64,000 nt of DNA from contig JBBDHG010000436.1 in assembly GCA_037951165.1 (NCBI GenBank), forward strand, positions 124,001-188,000, given 5' to 3'. How positions within the stretch are numbered: the first letter of the stretch is position 1; the number at the start of each line of letters is the position of its first letter. The stretch comes from Lophius americanus. Taxonomy: Eukaryota; Chordata; Actinopteri; Lophiiformes; Lophiidae. A program made the translations under genes and the position numbers. Positions 11,350 to 24,639 of the stretch are shown here, in pieces. The notes under the pieces are model-generated. The model made no database searches and was not told the DNA's origin. It saw only the letters and a program-made list of their open reading frames with translations.

Positions 11350-14300
11350 ACTTTAAACTAACATCAGACCTGATCATAACTAAATTTTATATATTAATAT
11401 TATTTTATACTTTCACTGACTTATTAATATTTTAAACTAACATCAGTCCTGATCATAACTAAATATTATATATTAATATTATTTTACACTTTCACTGACT
11501 TATTAATACTTTAAACTAACATCAGTCCTGATCATAACTAAATATTATATATTAATATTATTTTACACTTTCACTGACTTATTAATACTTTAAACTAACA
11601 TCAGTCCTGATCATCATTAAATATTATATATTAATATTATTTTACACTTTCACTGACTTATTAATACTTTAAACTAACATCAGTCCTGATCATAACTAAA
11701 TATTATATATTAATATTATTTTACACTTTCACTGACTTATTAATGCTTTAAACTAACAACAGACCTGATCATAACTAAATATTATATATTAATATTATTT
11801 TACTTTCACTGACTTATTAATACTTTAAACTAACATCAGACCTGATCATCATTAAATATTATATATTAATATTATTTTACACTTTCACTGACTTATTAAT
11901 ACTTTAAACTAACATCAGACCTGATCATAACTAAATATTATATATTAATATTATTTTACACTGTCACTGACTTATTAATACTTTAAACTAACATCAGTCC
12001 TGATCATAACTAAATATTATATATTAATATTATTTTACACTTTCACTGACTTATTAATACTTTAAACTAACATCAGACCTGATCATCATTAAAATATTAT
12101 ATATTAATATTATTTTATACTTTCAATATTATTTTACACTTTCACTGACTTATTAATACTTTAAACTAACATCAGACCTGATCATAACTAAATATTATAT
12201 ATTAATATTATTTTACACTTTCACTGACTTATTAATACTTTAAACTAACATCAGTCCTGATCATCATTAAAATATTATATATTAATATTATTTTACACTT
12301 TTACTGACTTATTAATACTTTAAACTAACATCAGTCCTGATCATAACTAAATATTATATATTAATATTATTTTACACTTTCACTGACTTATTAATACTTT
12401 AAACTAACATCAGTCCTGATCATAACTAAATATTATATATTAATATTATTTTACACTTTCACTGACTTATTAATACTTTAAACTAACATCAGACCTGATC
12501 ATAACTAAATATTATATATTAATATTATTTTACACTTTCACTGACTTATTAATACTTTAAACTAACATCAGTCCTGATCATCATTAAAATATTATATATT
12601 AATATTATTTTACACTTTTACTAACTTATTAATACTTTAAACTAACATCAGTCCTGATCATAACTAAATATTATATATTAATATTATTTTATACTTTCAC
12701 TGACTTATTAATACTTTAAACTAACATCAGACCTGATCATAACTAAATATTATATATTAATATTATTTTACACTTTCACTGACTTATTAATACTTTAAAC
12801 TAACATCAGTCCTGATGATAACTAAATATTATATATTAATATTATTTTATACTTTCACTGACTTATTAATACTTTAAACTAACATCAGACCTGATCATAA
12901 CTAAATATTATATATTAATATTATTTTACACTTTCACTGACTTATTAATACTTTAAACTAACATCAGTCCTGATCATAACTAAATATTATATATTAATAT
13001 TATTTTACACTTTCACTGACTTATTAATACTTTAAACTAACATCAGACCTGATCATAACTAAATATTATATATTAATATTATTTTACACTTTCACTGACT
13101 TATTAATACTTTAAACTAACATCAGTCCTGATCATAACTAAATATTATATATTAATATTATTTTACTTTTTCACTGACTTATTAATACTTTAAACTAACA
13201 TCAGTCCTGATGATAACTAAATATTATATATTAATATTATTTTACACTTTCACTGACTTATTAATACTTTAAACTAACATCAGTCCTGATCATAACTAAA
13301 TATTATATATTAATATTATTTTACACTTTCACTGACTTATTAATACTTTAAACTAACATCAGACCTGATCATAACTAAATATTATATATTAATATTATTT
13401 TACACTTTCACTGACTTATTAATACTTTAAACTAACATCAGTCCTGATCATAACTAAATATTATATATTAATATTATTTTACACTTTCACTGACTTATTA
13501 ATACTTTAAACTAACATCAGTCCTGATCATCATTAAAATATTATATATTAATATTATTTTACACTTTTACTAACTTATTAATACTTTAAACTAACATCAG
13601 ACCTGATCATAACTAAATATTATATATTAATATTATTTTACACTTTCACTGACTTATTAATACTTTAAACTAAAATCAGACCTGATCATAACTAAATATT
13701 ATATATTAATATTATTTTACAATTTCGCTGACTTATTAATGCTTTATACTAACATCAGACCTGATCATAACTAAATATTATATATTAATATTATTTAACA
13801 CTTTCACTGACTTATTAATACTTTAAACTAACATCAGACCTGATCATAACTAAATATTATATATTAATATTATTTTATACTTTCACTGACTTATTAATAC
13901 TTTAAACTAACATCAGTCCTGATCATAACTAATTATTATATATTAATATTATTTTACACTTTCACTGACTTATTAATACTTTTAACTAACATCAATCCTG
14001 ATCATAACTAAATATAAAATATTAATATTATTTTACACTTTCACTGACTTATTAATACTTTAAACTAACATCAGACCTGATCATAACTAAATATTATATA
14101 TTAATATTATTTTACACTTTCACTGACTTATTAAAACTTTAAACTAACATCAGTCCTGATCATCATTAAAATATTATATATTAATATTATTTTACACTTT
14201 TACTAACTTATTAATACTTTAAACTAACATCAGTCCTGATCATAACTAAATATTATATATTAATATTATTTTATACTTTCACTGACTTATTAATACTTTA

Positions 14301-14400
14301 AACTAACATCAGACCTGATCATAACTAAATATTATATATTAATATTATTTTACACTTTCACTGACTTATTAATACTTTAAACTAACATCAGACCTGATCA
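11350..14400 (+). repeat. Higher-order block III-b, copy A (~3 kb)
   Basis: Markers in order are TAAATTTTATAT (11,391), TGCTTT with AACAACAG (11,755), CACTGTCAC, the 19-bp micro-duplication (12,107), TTTTACTGAC, TTTTACTAAC, CCTGATGATA (12,811 and 13,206), the AATTTCGCTG plus TTTATACTAAC monomer (13,721) and AATATAAAAT (14,011). The first ~1.9 kb recurs at 17.3 and 20.9 kb, and the last part at 22.5-23.4 kb. GATGATA appears twice here, 395 bases (five monomers) apart, showing a small internal duplication not present in the other copies. Confidence 0.8.
12107..12144 (+). repeat. 19-bp micro-duplication, instance 3
   Basis: It lies 366 bases after the AACAACAG marker, compared with 525-526 bases in instances 1 and 2. 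The two ACGTACAC monomers that separate them there are missing here, so this is a shortened module type, shared with instances 6 and 8. Confidence 0.88.
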
Positions 14401-14579
14401 TAACTAAATATTATATATTAATATTATTTTATACTTTCACTGACTTATTAATACTTTAAACTAACATCAGACCTGATCATAACTAAATATTATATATTAA
14501 TATTATTTTACACTTTCACTGACTTATTAATACTTTAAACTAACATCAGACCTGATCATAACTAAATATTATATATTAA

Positions 14580-15530
14580 TATTATTTTATACTTTCACTG
14601 ACTTATTAATACTTTAAACTAACATCAGACCTGATCATAACTAAATATTATATATTAATATTATTTTACACTTTCACTGACTTATTAATACTTTAAACTA
14701 ACATCAGACCTGATCATAACTAAATATTATATATTATTATTATTTTACACTTTCACTGACTTATTAATACTTTAAACTAACATCAGTCCTGATCATAACT
14801 AAATATTATATATTAATATTATTTTACTTTCACTGACTTATTAATACTTTAAACTAACATCAGACCTGATCATCATTAAAATATTATATATTAATATTAT
14901 TTTATACTTTCACTGACTTATTAATACTTTAAACTAACATCAGACCTGATCATCATTAAAATATTATATATTAATATTATTTTACTTTCACTGACTTATT
15001 AATGCTTTAAACTAACATCAGTCCTGATCATAACTAAATATTTTATATTAATATTATTTTACTTTCACTGACTTATTAATGCTTTAAACTAACATCAGAC
15101 CTGATCATAACTAAATATTATATATTAATATTATTTTACACTTTCACTGACTTATTAATACTTTAAACTAACATCAGTCCTGATCATAACTAAATATTAT
15201 ATATTAATATTATTTTACACTTTCACTGACTTATTAATGCTTTAAACTAACATCAGACCTGATCATAACTAATATATTATATATTAATATTATTTTATAC
15301 TTTCACTGACTTATTAATACTTTAAACTAACATCAGTCCTGATCATAACTAAATATTATATATTACTATTATTTTACACGTACACTGACTTATTAATACT
15401 TTAAACTAACATCAGACCTGATCATCATTAAAATATTATATATTAATATTATTTTATACTTTCAATATTATTTTACACTTTCACTGACTTATTAATACTT
15501 TAAACTAACATCAGTCCTGATCATAACTAA
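14580..15530 (+). repeat. Higher-order block III-c, copy 1
   Basis: Markers are ATATTATTATTATT (14,731), two short TGCTTT monomers flanking ATTTTATATTAAT (15,041), CTAATATATTATAT near 15,269, ACGTACAC (15,378) and the micro-duplication (15,446). All recur exactly 1,281 bases later. The ATTTTATATT change is a single A-to-T substitution in the junction dyad and is confined to this block type. Confidence 0.85.
15446..15483 (+). repeat. 19-bp micro-duplication, instance 4
   Basis: Here the monomer immediately upstream is ACGTACAC with a normal GATCATCATT end, unlike the GATAATCATT end in instances 1 and 2. Instances 4, 5 and 7 form this third module type. Confidence 0.88.
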
Positions 15531-15859
15531 ATATTATATATTAATATTATTTTATACTTTCACTGACTTATTAATACTTTAAACTAACATCAGACCTGAT
15601 CATAACTAAATATTATATATTAATATTATTTTACACTTTCACTGACTTATTAATACTTTAAACTAACATCAGACCTGATCATAACTAAATATTATATATT
15701 AATATTATTTTATACTTTCACTGACTTATTAATACTTTAAACTAACATCAGACCTGATCATAACTAAATATTATATATTAATATTATTTTACACTTTCAC
15801 TGACTTATTAATACTTTAAACTAACATCAGACCTGATCATAACTAAATATTATATATTA

Positions 15860-16810
15860 ATATTATTTTATACTTTCACTGACTTATTAATACTTTAAAC
15901 TAACATCAGACCTGATCATAACTAAATATTATATATTAATATTATTTTACACTTTCACTGACTTATTAATACTTTAAACTAACATCAGACCTGATCATAA
16001 CTAAATATTATATATTATTATTATTTTACACTTTCACTGACTTATTAATACTTTAAACTAACATCAGTCCTGATCATAACTAAATATTATATATTAATAT
16101 TATTTTACTTTCACTGACTTATTAATACTTTAAACTAACATCAGACCTGATCATCATTAAAATATTATATATTAATATTATTTTATACTTTCACTGACTT
16201 ATTAATACTTTAAACTAACATCAGACCTGATCATCATTAAAATATTATATATTAATATTATTTTACTTTCACTGACTTATTAATGCTTTAAACTAACATC
16301 AGTCCTGATCATAACTAAATATTTTATATTAATATTATTTTACTTTCACTGACTTATTAATGCTTTAAACTAACATCAGACCTGATCATAACTAAATATT
16401 ATATATTAATATTATTTTACACTTTCACTGACTTATTAATACTTTAAACTAACATCAGTCCTGATCATAACTAAATATTATATATTAATATTATTTTACA
16501 CTTTCACTGACTTATTAATGCTTTAAACTAACATCAGACCTGATCATAACTAATATATTATATATTAATATTATTTTATACTTTCACTGACTTATTAATA
16601 CTTTAAACTAACATCAGTCCTGATCATAACTAAATATTATATATTACTATTATTTTACACGTACACTGACTTATTAATACTTTAAACTAACATCAGACCT
16701 GATCATCATTAAAATATTATATATTAATATTATTTTATACTTTCAATATTATTTTACACTTTCACTGACTTATTAATACTTTAAACTAACATCAGACCTG
16801 ATCATAACTA
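15860..16810 (+). repeat. Higher-order block III-c, copy 2
   Basis: Tandem copy of 14,580-15,530 at a constant offset of 1,281: ATATTATTATT at 16,012, ATTTTATATT at 16,322, ACGTAC at 16,659, micro-duplication at 16,727. The lack of any drift in offset means no monomer has been gained or lost between the copies, so this is likely a recent event. Confidence 0.85.
16727..16764 (+). repeat. 19-bp micro-duplication, instance 5
   Basis: It lies 1,281 bases after instance 4 with matching upstream monomers. Downstream, the first monomer has GACCTG here and GTCCTG after instance 4, so the copies differ from that base on. Confidence 0.88.
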
Positions 16811-17319
16811 AATATTATATATTAATATTATTTTACACTTTCACTGACTTATTAATACTTTAAACTAACATCAGACCTGATCATAACTAAATATTATATA
16901 TTAATATTATTTTATACTTTCACTGACTTATTAATACTTTAAACTAACATCAGACCTGATCATCATTAAAATATTATATATTAATATTATTTTACACTTT
17001 TACTAACTTATTAATACTTTAAACTAACATCAGACCTGATCATAACTAAATATTATATATTAATATTATTTTACACTTTCACTGACTTATTAATACTTTA
17101 AACTAACATCAGACCTGATCATAACTAAATATTATATATTAATATTATTTTATACTTTCACTGACTTATTAATACTTTAAACTAACATCAGTCCTGATCA
17201 TAACTAAATATTATATATTAATATTATTTTACATTTTCACTGACTTATTAATACTTTAAACTAACATCAGTCCTGATCATAACTAAATATTATATATTAA
17301 TATTATTTTACACTTTCAC

Positions 17320-19500
17320 TGACTTATTAATACTTTAAACTAACATCAGACCTGATCATAACTAAATTTTATATATTAATATTATTTTATACTTTCACTG
17401 ACTTATTAATATTTTAAACTAACATCAGTCCTGATCATAACTAAATATTATATATTAATATTATTTTACACTTTCACTGACTTATTAATACTTTAAACTA
17501 ACATCAGTCCTGATCATAACTAAATATTATATATTAATATTATTTTACACTTTCACTGACTTATTAATACTTTAAACTAACATCAGTCCTGATCATCATT
17601 AAATATTATATATTAATATTATTTTACACTTTCACTGACTTATTAATACTTTAAACTAACATCAGACCTGATCATAACTAAATATTATATATTAATATTA
17701 TTTTACACTTTCACTGACTTATTAATGCTTTAAACTAACAACAGACCTGATCATAACTAAATATTATATATTAATATTATTTTACTTTCACTGACTTATT
17801 AATCCTTTAAACTAACATCAGACCTGATCATCATTAAATATTATATATTAATATTATTTTACACTTTCACTGACTTATTAATACTTTAAACTAACATCAG
17901 ACCTGATCATAACTAAATATTATATATTAATATTATTTTACACTGTCACTGACTTATTAATACTTTAAACTAACATCAGTCCTGATCATAACTAAATATT
18001 ATATATTAATATTATTTTAAACTTTCACTGACTTATTAATACTTTAAACTAACATCAGACCTGATCATCATTAAAATATTATATATTAATATTATTTTAT
18101 ACTTTCAATATTATTTTACACTTTCACTGACTTATTAATACTTTAAACTAACATCAGACCTGATCATAACTAAATATTATATATTAATATTATTTTACAC
18201 TTTCACTGACTTATTAATACTTTAAACTAACATCAGTCCTGATCATCATTAAAATATTATATATTAATATTATTTTACACTTTTACTGACTTATTAATAC
18301 TTTAAACTAACATCAGTCCTGATCATAACTAAATATTATATATTAATATTATTTTACACTTTCACTGACTTATTAATACTTTAAACTAACATCAGTCCTG
18401 ATCATAACTAAATATTATATATTAATATTATTTTACACTTTCACTGACTTATTAATACTTTAAACTAACATCAGACCTGATCATAACTAAATATTATATA
18501 TTAATATTATTTTACACTTTCACTGACTTATTAATACTTTAAACTAACATCAGTCCTGATCATCATTAAAATATTATATATTAATATTATTTTACACTTT
18601 TACTAACTTATTAATACTTTAAACTAACATCAGTCCTGATCATAACTAAATATTATATATTAATATTATTTTATACTTTCACTGACTTATTAATACTTTA
18701 AACTAACATCAGACCTGATCATAACTAAATATTATATATTAATATTATTTTACACTTTCACTGACTTATTAATACTTTAAACTAACATCAGACCTGATCA
18801 TAACTAAATATTATATATTAATATTATTTTACACTTTCACTGACTTATTAATACTTTAAACTAACATCAGTCCTGATCATAACTAAATATTATATATTAA
18901 TATTATTTTACTTTTTCACTGACTTATTAATACTTTAAACTAACATCAGTCCTGATGATAACTAAATATTATATATTAATATTATTTTACACTTTCACTG
19001 ACTTATTAATACTTTAAACTAACATCAGTCCTGATCATAACTAAATATTATATATTAATATTATTTTACACTTTCACTGACTTATTAATACTTTAAACTA
19101 ACATCAGACCTGATCATAACTAAATATTATATATTAATATTATTTTATACTTTCACTGACTTATTAATACTTTAAACTAACATCAATCCTGATCATAACT
19201 AAATATAAAATATTAATATTATTTTACACTTTCACTGACTTATTAATACTTTAAACTAACATCAGACCTGATCATAACTAAATATTATATATTAATATTA
19301 TTTTACACTTTCACTGACTTATTAAAACTTTAAACTAACATCAGTCCTGATCATCATTAAAATATTATATATTAATATTATTTTACACTTTTACTAACTT
19401 ATTAATACTTTAAACTAACATCAGTCCTGATCATAACTAAATATTATATATTAATATTATTTTATACTTTCACTGACTTATTAATACTTTAAACTAACAT
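17320..19500 (+). repeat. Higher-order block III-b, copy B (~2.2 kb)
   Basis: Markers TAAATTTT (17,363), AACAACAG (17,737), micro-duplication (18,089) and GATGATA (18,951) match copy A at offsets of 5,972-5,982, falling to 5,745 after a loss of three monomers. The right part, with AATATAAAA (19,202), matches 14.0 kb at offset 5,191, which means a further seven monomers, including the AATTTCGCTG one, are absent. A private change is TTAATCCTTT near 17,803. Confidence 0.8.
18089..18126 (+). repeat. 19-bp micro-duplication, instance 6
   Basis: Shortened module type, 366 bases after AACAACAG. The monomer before it begins with TTTTAAACTTT where instances 3 and 8 have TTTTACACTTT. Confidence 0.88.
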
Positions 19501-19599
19501 CAGACCTGATCATAACTAAATATTATATATTAATATTATTTTACACTTTCACTGACTTATTAATACTTTAAACTAACATCAGTCCTGATCATCATTAAA

Positions 19600-20330
19600 A
19601 TATTATATATTAATATTATTTTATACTTTCACTGACTTATTAATACTTTAAACTAACATCAGACCTGATCATCATTAAAATATTATATATTAATATTATT
19701 TTACTTTCACTGACTTATTAATGCTTTAAACTAACATCAGTCCTGATCATAACTAAATATTTTATATTAATATTATTTTACTTTCACTGACTTATTAATG
19801 CTTTAAACTAACATCAGACCTGATCATAACTAAATATTATATATTAATATTATTTTACACTTTCACTGACTTATTAATACTTTAAACTAACATCAGTCCT
19901 GATCATAACTAAATATTATATATTAATATTATTTTACACTTTCACTGACTTATTAATGCTTTAAACTAACATCAGACCTGATCATAACTAATATATTATA
20001 TATTAATATTATTTTATACTTTCACTGACTTATTAATACTTTAAACTAACATCAGTCCTGATCATAACTAAATATTATATATTAATATTATTTTACACTT
20101 TCACTGACTTATTAATACTTTAAACTAACATCAGACCTGATCATAACTAAATATTATATATTACTATTATTTTACACGTACACTGACTTATTAATACTTT
20201 AAACTAACATCAGACCTGATCATCATTAAAATATTATATATTAATATTATTTTATACTTTCAATATTATTTTACACTTTCACTGACTTATTAATACTTTA
20301 AACTAACATCAGACCTGATCATAACTAAAT
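19600..20330 (+). repeat. Higher-order block III-c, copy 3
   Basis: ATTTTATATT (19,760), CTAATATATTAT near 19,988, ACGTAC (20,176) and the micro-duplication (20,244) follow copy 2 at offset 3,438, then 3,517 after one extra 79-bp monomer near 20,070. The left part of copies 1 and 2, including ATATTATTATT, is missing. The block therefore joins the block III-b copy B sequence at about 19.58 kb through a new junction. Confidence 0.8.
20244..20281 (+). repeat. 19-bp micro-duplication, instance 7
   Basis: Third module type, directly after an ACGTACAC monomer. About 160 bases downstream there is a TTTTACTTTTTCAC monomer, as after instances 1 and 2. This instance therefore combines the left flank of instances 4 and 5 with the right flank of instances 1 and 2. 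Confidence 0.85.
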
Positions 20331-20919
20331 ATTATATATTAATATTATTTTACACTTTCACTGACTTATTAATACTTTAAACTAACATCAGTCCTGATCA
20401 TAACTAAATATTATATATTAATATTATTTTACTTTTTCACTGACTTATTAATACTTTAAACTAACATCAGACCTGATCATAACTAAATATTATATATTAA
20501 TATTATTTTATACTTTCACTGACTTATTAATACTTTAAACTAACATCAGACCTGATCATCATTAAAATATTATATATTAATATTATTTTACACTTTTACT
20601 AACTTATTAATACTTTAAACTAACATCAGACCTGATCATAACTAAATATTATATATTAATATTATTTTACACTTTCACTGACTTATTAATACTTTAAACT
20701 AACATCAGACCTGATCATAACTAAATATTATATATTAATATTATTTTATACTTTCACTCACTTATTAATACTTTAAACTAACATCAGTCCTGATCATAAC
20801 TAAATATTATATATTAATATTATTTTACACTTTCACTGACTTATTAATACTTTAAACTAACATCAGTCCTGATCATAACTAAATATTATATATTAATATT
20901 ATTTTACACTTTCACTGAC

Positions 20920-23450
20920 TTATTAATACTTTAAACTAACATCAGACCTGATCATAACTAAATTTTATATATTAATATTATTTTATACTTTCACTGACTT
21001 ATTAATATTTTAAACTAACATCAGTCCTGATCATAACTAAATATTATATATTAATATTATTTTACACTTTCACTGACTTATTAATACTTTAAACTAACAT
21101 CAGTCCTGATCATAACTAAATATTATATATTAATATTATTTTACACTTTCACTGACTTATTAATACTTTAAACTAACATCAGTCCTGATCATCATTAAAT
21201 ATTATATATTAATATTATTTTACACTTTCACTGACTTATTAATACTTTAAACTAACATCAGTCCTGATCATAACTAAATATTATATATTAATATTATTTT
21301 ACACTTTCACTGACTTATTAATGCTTTAAACTAACAACAGACCTGATCATAACTAAATATTATATATTAATATTATTTTACTTTCACTGACTTATTAATA
21401 CTTTAAACTAACATCAGACCTGATCATCATTAAATATTATATATTAATATTATTTTACACTTTCACTGACTTATTAATACTTTAAACTAACATCAGACCT
21501 GATCATAACTAAATATTATATATTAATATTATTTTACACTGTCACTGACTTATTAATACTTTAAACTAACATCAGTCCTGATCATAACTAAATATTATAT
21601 ATTAATATTATTTTACACTTTCACTGACTTATTAATACTTTAAACTAACATCAGACCTGATCATCATTAAAATATTATATATTAATATTATTTTATACTT
21701 TCAATATTATTTTACACTTTCACTGACTTATTAATACTTTAAACTAACATCAGACCTGATCATAACTAAATATTATATATTAATATTATTTTACACTTTC
21801 ACTGACTTATTAATACTTTAAACTAACATCAGTCCTGATCATCATTAAAATATTATATATTAATATTATTTTACACTTTTACTGACTTATTAATACTTTA
21901 AACTAACATCAGTCCTGATCATAACTAAATATTATATATTAATATTATTTTACACTTTCACTGACTTATTAATACTTTAAACTAACATCAGTCCTGATCA
22001 TAACTAAATATTATATATTAATATTATTTTACACTTTCACTGACTTATTAATACTTTAAACTAACATCAGACCTGATCATAACTAAATATTATATATTAA
22101 TATTATTTTACACTTTCACTGACTTATTAATACTTTAAACTAACATCAGTCCTGATCATCATTAAAATATTATATATTAATATTATTTTACACTTTTACT
22201 AACTTATTAATACTTTAAACTAACATCAGTCCTGATCATAACTAAATATTATATATTAATATTATTTTACACTTTCACTGACTTATTAATACTTTAAACT
22301 AACATCAGACCTGATCATAACTAAATATTATATATTAATATTATTTTACACTTTCACTGACTTATTAATACTTTAAACTAACATCAGTCCTGATCATAAC
22401 TAAATATTATATATTAATATTATTTTACTTTTTCACTGACTTATTAATACTTTAAACTAACATCAGTCCTGATGATAACTAAATATTATATATTAATATT
22501 ATTTTACACTTTCACTGACTTATTAATACTTTAAACTAACATCAGTCCTGATCATCATTAAAATATTATATATTAATATTATTTTACACTTTTACTAACT
22601 TATTAATACTTTAAACTAACATCAGACCTGATCATAACTAAATATTATATATTAATATTATTTTACACTTTCACTGACTTATTAATACTTTAAACTAAAA
22701 TCAGACCTGATCATAACTAAATATTATATATTAATATTATTTTACAATTTCGCTGACTTATTAATGCTTTATACTAACATCAGACCTGATCATAACTAAA
22801 TATTATATATTAATATTATTTAACACTTTCACTGACTTATTAATACTTTAAACTAACATCAGACCTGATCATAACTAAATATTATATATTAATATTATTT
22901 TATAATTTCACTGACTTATTAATACTTTAAACTAACATCAGTCCTGATCATAACTAAATATTATATATTAATATTATTTTACACTTTCACTGACTTATTA
23001 ATACTTTAAACTAACATCAATCCTGATCATAACTAAATATTATATATTAATATTATTTTACACTTTCACTGACTTATTAATACTTTAAACTAACATCAGA
23101 CCTGATCATAACTAAATATTATATATTAATATTATTTTACACTTTCACTGACTTATTAATACTTTAAACTAACATCAGTCCTGATCATCATTAAAATATT
23201 ATATATTAATATTATTTTACACTTTTACTAACTTATTAATACTTTAAACTAACATCAGTCCTGATCATAACTAAATATTATATATTAATATTATTTTATA
23301 CTTTCACTGACTTATTTATACTTTAAACTAACATCAGACCTGATCATAACTAAATATTATATATTAATATTATTTTACACTTTCACTGACTTATTAGTAC
23401 TTTAAACTAACATCAGACCTGATCATAACTAAATATTATATATTAATATT
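20920..23450 (+). repeat. Higher-order block III-b, copy C (~2.5 kb)
   Basis: It follows copy B at offset 3,596 (TAAATTTT 20,959; AACAACAG 21,333; micro-duplication 21,685), then 3,517 at GATGATA (22,468). From there it follows copy A at offset 9,025 through the AATTTCGCTG plus TTTATACTAAC monomer (22,746), which copy B lacks. Near 23.03 kb it has the ordinary ATATTATATATT where copies A and B have AATATAAAAT. Copy C is thus a mosaic relative to A and B. Confidence 0.8.
21685..21722 (+). repeat. 19-bp micro-duplication, instance 8
   Basis: The last and rightmost instance, of the shortened module type, 366 bases after AACAACAG and 3,596 after instance 6. Confidence 0.88.
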
Positions 23451-24059
23451 ATTTTATACTTTCACTGACTTATTAATACTTTAAACTAACATCAGACCTG
23501 ATCATAACTAAATATTATATATTAATATTATTTTACACTTTCACTGACTTATTAATACTTTAAACTAACATCAGACCTGATCATAACTAAATATTATATA
23601 TTAATATTATTTTATACTTTCACTGACTTATTAATACTTTAAACTAACATCAGACCTGATCATAACTAAATATTATATATTAATATTATTTTACACTTTC
23701 ACTGACTTATTAATACTTTAAACTAACATCAGACCTGATCATAACTAAATATTATATATTAATATTATTTTACACTTTCACTGACTTATTAATACTTTAA
23801 ACTAACATCAGTCCTGATCATAACTAAATATTATATATTAATATTATTTTACTTTCACTGACTTATTAATACTTTAAACTAACATCAGACCTGATCATAA
23901 CTAAATATTATATATTAATATTATTTTACACTTTCACTGACTTATTAATACTTTAAACTAACATCAGACCTGATCATAACTAAATATTATATATTAATAT
24001 TATTTTACACTTTCACTGACTTATTAATACTTTAAACTAACATCAGTCCTGATCATAAC

Positions 24060-24620
24060 TAAATATTATATATTAATATTATTTTACTTTCACTGACTTA
24101 TTAATACTTTAAACTAACATCAGACCTGATCATCATTAAAATATTATATATTAATATTATTTTATACTTTCACTGACTTATTAATACTTTAAACTAACAT
24201 CAGACCTGATCATCATTAAAATATTATATATTAATATTATTTTACTTTCACTGACTTATTAATGCTTTAAACTAACATCAGTCCTGATCATAACTAAATA
24301 TTTTATATTAATATTATTTTACTTTCACTGACTTATTAATGCTTTAAACTAACATCAGACCTGATCATAACTAAATATTATATATTAATATTATTTTACA
24401 CTTTCACTGACTTATTAATACTTTAAACTAACATCAGTCCTGATCATAACTAAATATTATATATTAATATTATTTTACACTTTCACTGACTTATTAATGC
24501 TTTAAACTAACATCAGACCTGATCATAACTAATATATTATATATTAATATTATTTTATACTTTCACTGACTTATTAATACTTTAAACTAACATCAGTCCT
24601 GATCATAACTAAATATTATA
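24060..24620 (+). repeat. Higher-order block III-c, partial copy 4
   Basis: Two short TGCTTT monomers around ATTTTATATT (24,301) and CTAATATATTAT near 24,530 match the middle of copies 1 to 3. The sequence departs before the ACGTACAC monomer, so the micro-duplication is absent. This is the rightmost trace of the block III modules. Confidence 0.75.
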
Positions 24621-24639
24621 TATTAATATTATTTTACAC

